From positions 41,088 through 105,087 of the forward strand of contig CAYLPJ010000017.1 in the NCBI GenBank assembly GCA_964385465.1: a stretch of 64,000 nt of DNA. Direction: 5' to 3'. The notes below the pieces were generated by a model. It ran no database searches. It had not been told where the DNA came from and saw only the letters and a list, made by a program, of their open reading frames with translations. Shown piece after piece: positions 34,601 to 37,987 of the stretch (position 1 is its first letter; each line of letters begins with the position of its first letter). The stretch is from CAYLPJ01 sp964385465 (GTDB taxonomy: Bacteria; Planctomycetota; Phycisphaerae; SM23-33). The position numbers were made by a program, and so were the translations under genes.

Positions 34601-36643
34601 GAGCTCCTCGGCGGCGTTCAGCGCAGTCGACCAGGTCGCAAGCTCGGCGAGGATGTCGGCTACCGCGGTCCGCGTCGCGGCGGACATGGCCACGGCCTTC
34701 AGCGCGTCCACCAGGCCGGCGGAGTCGGCGGACCACGTCGCGTCGGCGAAGGCGTCGGCGACGGTCAGGCCCAGCTCGGCCTCGCGGGTCGCGCCATCGG
34801 CGGCGGACGTGAAGCTCATCGCCGCGCCGACGGCCACGCCGTCGTCCAGCGTGAGGGTGGCGAGGTTGTCGGCCAGCGTGGTGATGTTGGCCTCGGTCAG
34901 CCGGCCGTCGGTGGTGGGCGAGGCGAAGGTCAGGGCGATTTCCGGCCCGGCGCCGGCGATCTCTCCGAGGGAGCCGGCAAGCACGCCGTCGACGGCGAAC
35001 GTCGCGTCGCTGCTGCCGGTGACGTCCACGCCGACCGTCCAGTCGCCGGGCGCGACGAAGGCGTTGCCCGCGTCGTCCAGGCCGATCGTGAGGGCGAAGT
35101 CCACCGCGGCGGTCAGCGAAAGCTCCAGGTCGTCGCCGGTGAAACTCACGCCCAGCGCGTCCAGGCCGGAGCCGGCCAGCAGGCCCGAGAGGCTGAGCGT
35201 CTCGGCCGCGAGGGCCGTCTCGGCGGCGAAGCGGAGTGTCACCCCGGCCTCGCCGGCGTCCAGGCCCGTCGCGCGGGCGACGTCCGCCAGCGTCACACCG
35301 GGGACGCTCACTTCGCCCAGTGCGGTGAGCCAGCCGGCCCAGGTGGGGTTGTCGGCCGTGGCGAAGTATGTATCGGTCGGCGTGAGGAGCCCGTCGGTCA
35401 GCAGCCCGCCGAGGTCCACGCCGGAGCCCAGCGACGAGCCCAGCAGGTCCATCGTGTCGGCGAAGGCCCCGCGCGTCCGCAGGGCGTCGGCCCACGTGGC
35501 CAGCTCGCCCAGCAGGCTGCTGACGGCCGCCTTGGTCCCCGCGGTCAGGGCCGCCTCGCGGAAGGCATCCGCCACGGCGGCGACGTCGGCGCTGAAGGCC
35601 GGGGCGGCCACGCCGTTGTCGGCCGCGATGCCCACAGCGGCCTCGACGGCCTGCCCGTCGGGATCGGTGAACGCCACGGGCAGGCTGAGGGAGACGTCGT
35701 CGTCGAGCGCCCGGGCGGCCAGGTCGGCCAGGCCGTAGGTCTGGAGGTCCTCGACGGTCAGCAGGCCGTCGATCAGCGGATGCGGCGTGCCGGGTGCGAT
35801 CTCCTCGCCGGAGGCCGGCTGGTCGAACGTGACCGCGAACGTCGGCCCCAGCCCGCTGAGCTGCCCGAGCTGCCCGGACAGAGGCCCGGCGGTGAACGTC
35901 ACGCCGGAGGCGTCGGCGTCGAACGCGGCCGCGGCGGTCAGTCCGCCGGTGGCGGCGGCGTCGACGTAGAAGCCGCGGTAGGTGTCCACGCCGAAGGTCA
36001 GGTCGGCCCGGAGGGTCGCGCCGACGTCGGCGGCGATCTCGTCGGTGCCGAGCGAGAAGCCCCAGGCGTCCAGGTCGGTCCCGCCGGTCAGGGCGGCGAG
36101 ATCCAACGTCCAGTCGGCGGCGTCGGTGAAGGTCGCCAGGCTCAGGTCGATCTCGAAGTCGAGCCCGTCGGCGGAGGAGACGGCGGCATCGGCGACGCCC
36201 GCCGCGGCCGTGGCGGCGGCCTCCAGGCTGGTCAGCCATTCCCCCAGCGTGGGGGTTTCATCGGCGGCGAGGTAGTCGCTCGTGGGGGTAAGGATGGCGG
36301 CGTCGAAGGCGTCGGCGACGTTCAGGCTGGACCCCACGCTGCCGCCGAGCGGGTTGATGGAGGTCGAGGCGATCTCGCCCCAGGTCTCGGCGGTGGCCAG
36401 CCAGTCGCGCGCGGCGGCCAGGCCGTCGAGCAGCTCGTCCCGCTGGCCGGGGAGGATGGCGGCGTCCTCGCCCGTGCCGTCGAGCATGAGGCGGGGCTCG
36501 AGCGGCTCGAGCTTCGGCGCCGGGCCCGACCGGTGGACGGCGGGAGGGTAGGCCCACCGCGCGGCCTCGTAGCGGCGATGCCTGGCTAGAACATGACTCC
36601 AAAGCGTCCGCAGACGCTTGTACGCATGCGATGCACGTGACAT
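16637..36643 (-). CDS. Giant LEPR-XLL repeat protein, 6668 aa
   Basis: A single uninterrupted frame of 20 kb. The start at 36643 follows CCGGAG with about 9 bases spacing. The basic N-terminus carries the LEPR-XLL motif at residues 48-54 (KLEPLEPRLMLDG), a presumed surface-sorting signal in Phycisphaerae; there is no ordinary signal peptide. Order of parts: about 62-2420, eight modules of about 298 residues; about 2450-3890, degenerate modules and beta-rich sequence; about 3905-3985, RTX calcium repeats (GGAGNDTISGGGGADT); about 4050-5720, some 18 units of about 93 residues; about 5760-5860, a CARDB-like domain (DLSVADVVAPGERFRIPVRVTNQG); about 5970-6570, a glycine/valine-rich solenoid; then a short tail without a PEP-CTERM motif. 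Probably a calcium-stabilised surface adhesin or matrix protein. It converges with the glycoside hydrolase gene 60 bases away. No catalytic domain was seen. Confidence 0.92.
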   Translation of the reverse strand: MSRASHAYKRLRTLWSHVLARHRRYEAARWAYPPAVHRSGPAPKLEPLEPRLMLDGTGEDAAILPGQRDELLDGLAAARDWLATAETWGEIASTSINPLGGSVGSSLNVADAFDAAILTPTSDYLAADETPTLGEWLTSLEAAATAAAGVADAAVSSADGLDFEIDLSLATFTDAADWTLDLAALTGGTDLDAWGFSLGTDEIAADVGATLRADLTFGVDTYRGFYVDAAATGGLTAAAAFDADASGVTFTAGPLSGQLGQLSGLGPTFAVTFDQPASGEEIAPGTPHPLIDGLLTVEDLQTYGLADLAARALDDDVSLSLPVAFTDPDGQAVEAAVGIAADNGVAAPAFSADVAAVADAFREAALTAGTKAAVSSLLGELATWADALRTRGAFADTMDLLGSSLGSGVDLGGLLTDGLLTPTDTYFATADNPTWAGWLTALGEVSVPGVTLADVARATGLDAGEAGVTLRFAAETALAAETLSLSGLLAGSGLDALGVSFTGDDLELSLTAAVDFALTIGLDDAGNAFVAPGDWTVGVDVTGSSDATFAVDGVLAGSLGEIAGAGPEIALTFASPTTDGRLTEANITTLADNLATLTLDDGVAVGAAMSFTSAADGATREAELGLTVADAFADATWSADSAGLVDALKAVAMSAATRTAVADILAELATWSTALNAAEELGQDMDLVGGPLGSTLDFAGMLDAAAVTDAVDYLDNEPSPSWQGLVDRLADNVGSQDPPEGVADVYLTSVAAATGLAGGEAGVTLGIHSDVKIAEWSFDVSALLAGTGLDALGLSVDAGAVTADISGAIDLEVTVGIDADGAAFVAPGSLEVSTSFAGGLPLSFDIFDFASGQTGTFEGTGPSVAAAFNAGEDGRLTLADLQTGGATLVSLTASAGAGAELPFEIAVDAETTETAVLALEAADAFDTPTFAADTAGLAAALRRLAFSPAVRDALLAGLADLSGWADGLDAHSTAADTIPLLGTSFGAALDFGGIIDDLLVTPATDYFASDATPSWEGLIAALAAAAETAADGAMPDISLAEALGRDEAGLTLRFRGTADAGTWGFDVADLLAGADLGDLGLSVPAGEAAADLAAAMDFTLTIVVDAANELFIEPGDCLIRAEFSGGTPLSFTAAGGAFEGTLGTVTGTGPTLALRFDNVDADGRIALADLVADGMSGIGLDVTRDVEVSVPLTFSTADLVLAEDAALIFRAVDGLHEPHFTADASAVVSALETLLTDPTAMSAAARTAIAGGLGELVTWSGVLSGAGDMASSIPLLGDALGDRLDVGAMLEAGVVTPSLDYFASDASLSWNEWAQALLAANAASAEGAALEAEQTVTSLASIALADGLGDGELGLDLAFRGEIGLLDASVDLASLLGDAGLSALGLDVSADELSLNLKGAYEFAFTAGVDASEAFFIEPGAMSLRLEVAADADVSFDLAETFHAALGQVTGTGPTFAATWADPNGNGRLALADLQTGGAGLVSLSTAPAVAVDLPVSFHTDAIPLPEELGIALSIADGLAGSSFSVDATELTDAIEDVLLDPGSLTVAQRQLIVAGLREAMSWATTLEGLDELGGAMGLLGSTSLGTSFDLSGVLTDGFIDPSLDYFAAAETLTLAGWASALAAAHADELPEDLPTDAAALRIRDVTVPDPLPAGEQSLSLSLYGDMNLADWSFALGDILSDTGLAALGLSADVSDLSLDINARLDWTLEMGVDGDGFFLRPSDATLAMDFTGGAEVGLDLAGLFNGTVGIAAGTGPTFTLGFTPGPDGKITTSELADATASLVSLSVDRSASVSLPVSFSTPVFELPEGLAVALTASDAVYDPTFTASAAGLVDVVDNVLTNPLALTRAQKQFLVEGFEALLDWSGCLQTLGSFDLDVPFIGGKIGESIDIGQTLRGGFITPTLDYFLADDTLTTGEWVSALLGAHEAPAGDTAFGLGSVAVADGLADGEVGVTFTLAAELDIADWTYDLDGLLTGAGLDSILDLDTGSVGVDIAATLDAEITLGVDAENGFYFSADTFTIGTEVSGGAEITVDIGGLIGGTLGLATGTGPSIDVAFDDPDGKVTYADLVGGGTDLVSLTPAADIEVSLPLSAEVGGYDLPAETSLVLVVADAFDNADFSVDTASITALTEDALFGGDGLSGLQKAAILAGIDEFRTLLGELSTTGAMAAAADILGGSLGGALDVATVLDNMVLTPSETYLNDTGSPTLQGWATHLRDANAVGGETIETPLGEIVIPELAPEDTNFYFTFSLHDTFDIADWSFDLGGMLGDMDFDDLGFGLDVSDVAVDITALVDMDMTFGVDLDGPGFYIQPGAFDIQLAFAGGGPVSLSLGMFELTTGTVTGTGPTWSVTITDPGTDPDTAGKITTDELDDGGLFGVTVGDPSASVELPLSMATSGVEIAEDVTLAFASADVLDTASFALAASNIGEVVRAAALSPQSVVAGLAMLERVFAGMDNLPIMRIDVPFTDAEVGDILDLGQAVTGGLNDLLVDDTDTDNPTARFATYDEMVAAFADTLDGVTYDAASRELRFGVDYTYDFTAFDEPLDFSLDLGPLEIATDADLSLGGSAELSFALGMLIAPERTLQVAAETNNPPTDQAGHAILDGQLGVGNDLVFDVYLDGWDHYEVTVAWEDTSTNSDLLDLVDDIDAALADAGLSGEVRALLTDLDNLGGEVTRDNYGTGGHDGSGIVGLETVTAGEYWALRVTTEAGAAQSLLGFGESATARPAMAEFFIDDTAVGVDVALTAADVDASASLGIAEISLVDGTASMAGSASGGLVHPDTGATRMTLTDILELGSRWSEMIQLDLTGSGEVRFEDIQLAGLSGAALGDDAAIEILVNDLSQPENVTVRYPDLGNLRNLKDLSISQVLSLLSSGVEFVSSMDALQFLSFDIPLLNMNLAETLDLAAGYAEKVEAAQQTADEGGSLQLLNTSLGDELGAGEGSFSLGLDGYNLKCVFDYAIGTSVTLPFNLDLASLIALAGTDTSAFDVLTGFVDMGGSATVELAASGTLHVALGLDLTDVANPRPFLYDESSLTVGVRAAAEDVSFNVSVGALGMAVRDGWAVMDADGEIGATDPATLTVSLAGDDGDGRHYFGDAAEPISADLAHDFNAAMDISLPVYFPSESIPLGGEGNNAVRASISDLRDLAAADVGAVALTAPDFASLFSGVNIIQVIANPAVVIDGIQATFDTATETLSGVIESINLPLVGGALVDGIGFVDDLADGLLSFLRTKLNEALDGRQPPELIQEALFSAFGPGGLGVLKDADSDGEVTLDDVVLDIDEESWEYIEYRVDLGQTLFNETLEFDLGLGALPLELSGAVNAALGWDWSFGFGVHVTDGLYMLAGEDEEMELRLDVTMPETLHGELFFLEADVSPVDGSGDVDYSQVLLSGAFAIDFTEPSGDGKLSLAEMRMGSVSDIISASFSGTLDADLRAVLSIGGSDQFPRMRAVLGLDWGIEKTFGQPASTGALSVAFNDVQLDLGTFVSGFLKPIFVKVDEIIEPIRPFLDFLTDPLPVVDMSLCDVGRLFGYGQYAGFIEAADWIADMASSVASMPGDELWLDMGSFALGGDVLGGESGSASIQATDMESFNSSLEGSSAQAGTKSFVREATTGSSAFELNILNPMTIFKVIMGQEAVLMTYALPDLSISASYSQYFPVWGPLGMRLGGDVGVDVHLGIGYDTYGIQKARETGNWAYVMEGFYISDRENADGTGSDVPELTAHLGFYAAAELNAGVASGGVRGGITGEATFNLDDPDDDGKVRITELWGNMRQGPQYIFDVGVQVDAYISWYVKIGWGKFSKTFDGTLAEVTLLDWSWEAESEPVLAVEGKPDEIVLNMGEFAKDRLHGDKSSDGETFTLSAGSLIVSYDGVTQEIDYSPGDTVLVEAGPGDDTLIVGAGLVVNVVFHGGAGNDRVEMHGDGWLEAYGGAGDDVIIGGDEGDTLDGGAGNDTISGGGGADTITGGAGNDSLDGGAGDDTYVYADGFGDDTLADASGSDILDLSGTGSPVTLNPVDDTAVNEAGDSVSMDVIVELVRGSSAVDTIVSDNAENTWTITGPDEGDYNDEFDWASFERLIGNTRRDAFVFEDDGYVSTLIDGGSGAEDGEDAGYAEHVAGDILDLSAYSTSVRWQVDEVDGGRLYLTQASPVFTNVENHSGGSAKDYLVLNNDRYVTGVFDGNGDEDRIEVSDYQLIGGYKRNVWDFTGYKSGSVNERTGFLDCENFTGGMNEDFFYFHPAGSYAAGFLHSPGGPGGALDGSIRAEDETDTISDSPTYREPDMFAQSLAAVAQPLNMQHFGDPDYRGVDPDVYDVIWHVTGSNSGTRETSGTSVTFSDTQNLGGSSGRDLFVIHPGGSLDGYIDGQGGDDTIVYGWHGEDWSDPTAVSFTTPTQAGATAIGGYVSNIESFVAGTNAGDTFTGANVANVWDITADDAGTIDGAVPVAFRSFENVAGGTGEDVFSFAATAAVSGSIAGGTGADTVDLSSFAGAIDWAISGGDAGTVSLDGGDAIGFAGVESVVGGTGVDTFTFAAAGELTGSIDGNDGADTLDYSAKSTDVRWAIDVQDAGRISRQADWTDFANVEHIVSGSGDDRFVFADGVGLTGTIDAGEGTDTFDYSDYSVSAPVAVDLENLTATGVTTFAGAETFLGGASMSNRLAGPDGVSADWYVTDIDDGRVEVAGLATPYVFYDIQNLVGGTGDDSFLVSDTEYVHGPIDGQGGSDTLSFAGYSLVQTWNLTGAGAGTLGMTETLDPINLAFEDVETIVSGDADDTVNFENDAAAIGSISAGGGDDVADMRDRTLAVEIDLQAQAMTTAAFFDGFETIHGSAAADTITGRDAANTWAIAADNAGTVNAGQADELAFTTIEHFVGGSDDDMYVFADGAGVSGSIDAAGEGGSGNALDYAAWTSEVAVDLQATTATGIGGTFAGIRNVTGGAGTDSLTGLDGQPNTWNVTAADAGQINAGETVFASFGNLTGGDGDEQFVFAADGSLSGTLDGAGGTNTLDYTAWAAATMDLAAATVTGTAGFANLDVWNAGATGGDALVGDDVDRTWNVTDDGAGEIAGRLTFTGVNHLTGGTADDQFVFADGRGVTGVVDGAEGSDTLNYAANTTPVTVDRQAATATQTGGISGIEALVGSTTADDTLTGLDADTDWTVASQDTGDAGGTFAFSDVENLTGGGENDAFTFEDGASLRGDLDAGAGDDTLDLLAIGQAVDVNLQAATATGIGGTFAGLEHFTGSAGATDTFTGPDADTDWSLTGADAATFAGGTMSFANFEDLTAGSGADTFALAAGASLTLGLDAAGGTDAMDYSAWSDEVSVDLQAGTASGIGTTFASVEGFTGGAGTDSLTARDGQANAWAISAVDTGTINTDETTFAGFGHLTGGDSEDTFTFADGASLTGTLDGAAGANALDTSAQTTDATMDLANATVTPAAGFANLVAWQAGTGSDTLIGDDTDRTWDLTADGGGEIVGRLTFTGVESLTGGSADDRFAFADGVSVAGVIDGAGGTDTLDYSAHTSAVTVDRQAATASQTGGFASIEAVTGSTSDADELVGADAAATWTIASQDTGDVDGAFAYAGVENLTGGSADDTFAFADGASVRGVIAAGDGTDTLDYSAYTTAVAVDLGGGTATGTAGISSVELVIAGSADNALGGPDQANTWEITDDDTVVLNGTREYRGFGTLAGGSGADTFTFADGAVLSVGLDGGGGQDHLDFSAYTTYNTWTSPTPGTVEIETRFGTFSYQGIETYQGGTSVFLFTNYDLAAGFGDLSVADVVAPGERFRIPVRVTNQGNARFRDRVDVTVYASTDATLDVGTDVVLGQLADQWMLLAQNQTGEYATPVTFPEDMTFGDYYLIAEVDSSDEFDEIDEVNNVEVTAGTTQVASVFGNLPGGRNVPLTLPQDAQTSLVFRITGPGRAAVVGDDLDAIELWETTSATTLRVTVEGDDTDAALAGITVHGDMGTILATDVDLTGDLVVEGDLRRVAMRDTAAGTAQQIRVGAVADGGEEEIPSGLLRLEFGQIADAVIQSTIPVGLLDGDAWTDTDATPDTLTAPSVHTLRIGGGMDASAAVAGDLLFADVGGTLAGQIDVTGDVRWMRLGGDLTGGLAVDGSLGTLRLAAGAADGAINVVGDAASIFVAQGLSQGVTVGGRLGLLRIGADLTGDVAVDGRLTRLTVGGDVTGSLAAGSVALASVAGALGGTTDIAGDLTTLIAGTGLGGTVTVGEDVATMLLRGGDVSGTVTVGGGLAVLSAVSGDLAGRVEVGGNVSAVRLSELSGTLYITGRLAAMGITGDLSGQAYAFDWIGRAWLLGGDLSGDLGTNGLLGSLAVLARGGSGGAVTGSLEAGDEIRSLHVAAASSGRIASAMVGRAVLIGGFSGSITATGDADEFPELQWRPHVGAMTFLHGDFTGTLTAGRAGAVYVVNGNYDGGMTFGGDVTSVAVVGTGGTMTTGSTLAVGGTLRALTAVGDYGARTTVGGDLHRATVVGDVLDGGGVRVGGRLWSAYVRGALAGGATGVQITAADIGALTVIGDADNARILVGGDLGDDWAFGGTGDDADTYAAGTLRGAYFGGNVADSLLAVGAVGDAGGIDLAECEDDGLFLEGSTIGWLFVRGELTSSAAPAMTYGVGAYEFRTAPVIDGVRGEHALTAASVMPGREVGDPAPRLTTDRAA
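16930..18745 (-). repeat. C-terminal beta-solenoid repeat region
   Basis: Short repeats of about 18-20 residues with the pattern GDLTGxVxVGGxLxxLxVGGDV (for example LRIGADLTGDVAVDGRL, LTVGGDVTGSL, VGGNVSAVRLSEL). They look like a right-handed beta-helix at the C-terminal end of the giant protein. Confidence 0.75.
19484..24500 (-). repeat. About 18 tandem units of roughly 93 residues
   Basis: Units share the pattern W-x-I/V-(about 4)-D-x-G, then F-x-x-F/V-E-x-L-T-G-G-x-x-D-D-x-F-x-F, x-G-x-I-D-G-G-x-G-x-D-T-L-D-Y-S, and usually V-D-L-Q-x-x-T-A-T. The first four units are divergent and longer; units about 10-17 are very regular. They start directly after the RTX segment and read like expanded RTX-derived beta-roll repeats. 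Confidence 0.85.
24690..24930 (-). repeat. RTX-type calcium-binding nonapeptide repeats
   Basis: About eight nonapeptides of the GGxGxDxUx type in a row (GGAGNDRVE, GGAGDDVII, GGAGNDTIS, GGGGADTIT, GGAGNDSLD, GGAGDDTYV). Known: they fold into a calcium-bound parallel beta roll and typically follow secretion to the outside. Confidence 0.9.
29300..36460 (-). repeat. Eight tandem protein modules of about 298 residues
   Basis: A recurring anchor of the form GTGPTFALTF appears at about residues 264, 564, 862, 1148, 1453, 1756, 2050 and 2347, so the spacing is 286-305. Each module also has LLGxSLGxxLD, LTPTxDYFA, WSFDLxxLLAGTGLDALGLS, a VDAxxxFFIxPG strand and DGRLTLADLQTGG. Helical and beta segments alternate. 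I do not recognise the domain. Confidence 0.85.
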
Positions 36644-36691
36644 ATAGTGGCTCCGGCGGTTGACCTGCTCTCAGATAGCTGGCACGCCTTC

Positions 36692-36757
36692 GCCACCCGT
36701 ATCGACCCTCGACGGGTCCGGCTTTGGTAATCCCGATAGTTTTCGGGGAATTCGGGA
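36692..36757 (-). ncRNA. Candidate structured 5' leader of the giant gene
   Basis: On the minus strand there are two adjacent stems. The upstream one is TCCCGA (36752-36757) with TCGGGA (36731-36736), with an alternative inner CCCGA/TCGGG pairing. The downstream one (36692-36722) reads GCC-GG-ACCCGT-CGA-GGG-TCG-AT-ACGGGT-GGC, about 12 pairs with two small bulges. The linker is TTACCAAA. The arrangement is loosely like a two-stem riboswitch, but I could not match a known class. Confidence 0.25.
36739..36752 (-). promoter_or_regulatory. 14-base motif AATTCCCCGAAAAC upstream of giant LEPR gene
   Basis: It lies 95 bases before the start codon on the coding strand. The identical 14 bases occur 77 bases before another LEPR-XLL gene (55503-55516), in the same orientation. 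It overlaps the upstream stem of the leader described here. Function is unknown; a shared operator or promoter element is inferred. Confidence 0.4.
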
Positions 36758-36970
36758 CCCGCCTCCCTGGAGCAGGGATGCACGGGGTGCAGGGGATTCA
36801 GGCCGTCGCAAAGAGATCCGCCGCGGGGGAATGCGGAAGAAGGCGGACATGACATATCTGGGATCGGATATTTGAAGTTTCAGGTCCCGGGCTGTCTGTC
36901 GGACCTGCCGTATCCGCGTTCATCCGAGTCCATCCGCGGCTGACGCGTTCCGGATAGCCCGGGCCCCCGC

Positions 36971-37825
36971 CTACGTCCCGAGCCCCGGGAAGATCGAGAG
37001 GTCCGCCGCGACGCGGACGGTCTTGACGCGGCAGCAGTGCTGGCCGAAGAGGGTCTCGCCGGCCAGGCCCAGCAGCTTGCCGGCCGAGAAGTCGTCCTCG
37101 ACGATCCCCGCCGAGACGATCAGGCGGACCATCGCGCCGACGGCGTCGGCGACGGCGGACTCGATGGTCTCCCCCGTGCCGATCGCGCTGAGCCGCCCGT
37201 CGCGGACGATCAGGATGTGATCGCTGGGCGGGGCCGGGTCGATTCCCACGCGCAGGGTCACGCGGGCGGGGCATTCGAGCCCCTGCCCGCCGATCTCGCC
37301 GTCGCCCATCACGGCGTGGACGTCGCCGAGGACGAACGGCCCGCCGGGCCGGCGGACGGGAATGGTCACGCGGGCGCCGGGTGCGACGTCGTTGACGTCC
37401 ATGTTGCCCCCGAACTGCCCGGCGTTCATGGTGGACCAGGCGCCCTCGGCCGGGGCGACGCCGAGCACGCCGATCATCGGCCGAAGCGGCACGCGGACGC
37501 CGCGGTAGACGCAGTGGTCGGCGGCGATGGGCACGGGCTCCCAGGCCTCGCGGCCCTCCATGCACAGGTGCCCGCGCGGGCCCGGGCGGACGTCGAGGAT
37601 GTCGAACGCCAGCGCCTGCCCCGGCCGGGCGCCGGCGACGGCAATCGGCCCGGTCGCGGGGTTGGGCCGATCGGCGCGGCCGGGATCGTCGCTGAAGAAC
37701 CGGTCGCCGGCACTGCGGCAGTCGATCTCCAGCAGGGCCCCGTCGGGCACCTCCGCCGCGGGGGGCGTGTCGGCGGCCAGCTCGCAGACGAAGCTCTCGT
37801 CAGGAATGTGCAGCGGCTCGGTCAT
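36971..37825 (-). CDS. Acetamidase/formamidase family protein
   Basis: A 284-residue protein of the FmdA/AmdA family, which hydrolyses short amides such as formamide or acetamide to ammonia and the acid. Seen: PATGPIAVAGARPGQALAFDILDV, the GVRVPLRPMIGVLGVAP strand, GGNMDVNDVAPGARVTIPV, FVLGDVHAVMGDGEIGGQGLECPA with candidate metal-site His and Glu, and SADIS-like C-terminal beta structure. The start at 37825 follows GGGAGG; the frame stays open far upstream, but only as antisense of the next gene. It is divergent from the secreted paralog pair. The length fits the family. Confidence 0.88.
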   Translation of the reverse strand: MTEPLHIPDESFVCELAADTPPAAEVPDGALLEIDCRSAGDRFFSDDPGRADRPNPATGPIAVAGARPGQALAFDILDVRPGPRGHLCMEGREAWEPVPIAADHCVYRGVRVPLRPMIGVLGVAPAEGAWSTMNAGQFGGNMDVNDVAPGARVTIPVRRPGGPFVLGDVHAVMGDGEIGGQGLECPARVTLRVGIDPAPPSDHILIVRDGRLSAIGTGETIESAVADAVGAMVRLIVSAGIVEDDFSAGKLLGLAGETLFGQHCCRVKTVRVAADLSIFPGLGT

Positions 37826-37987
37826 GTGGGCCTCCCTCGCGGTTTCCGGCGACCGATGGATGATACACCCGGGCGGCGCGGCGGAAAAGCCCGCGCCCCC
37901 GTCGTCCGCGAGGGGTTCCACCAGAAGAGCCGCGTCCGCCCCGCCCCGTCGCCCCGGGGCGCCCCGTCGGCGACAGGAGCCCCAACG

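Larger units (their letters stand above)
36644..36970. other. Gene-free region between giant gene and amidase gene
   Basis: 327 bases with no convincing ORF on either strand. It holds the leader and presumed promoter of the giant gene (two hairpins and a motif listed separately) in 36660-36760. From about 36785 to 36970 I see only short AT-containing stretches and no clear terminator for the amidase gene, which ends at 36971. Confidence 0.6.

Noticed and set aside
27317..36589. A 3090-codon open frame on the plus strand inside the giant gene
   Set aside because: Same reason: it mirrors the ~298-residue modules on the other strand and shows no domain or ribosome-binding site.
36692..36757. 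Cyclic-di-GMP (GEMM) riboswitch in the giant-gene leader
   Set aside because: Two stems and an AAAGCC-like linker are present, but the GACGCAAAGCC core, the GNRA loop and the P1 stem are missing.
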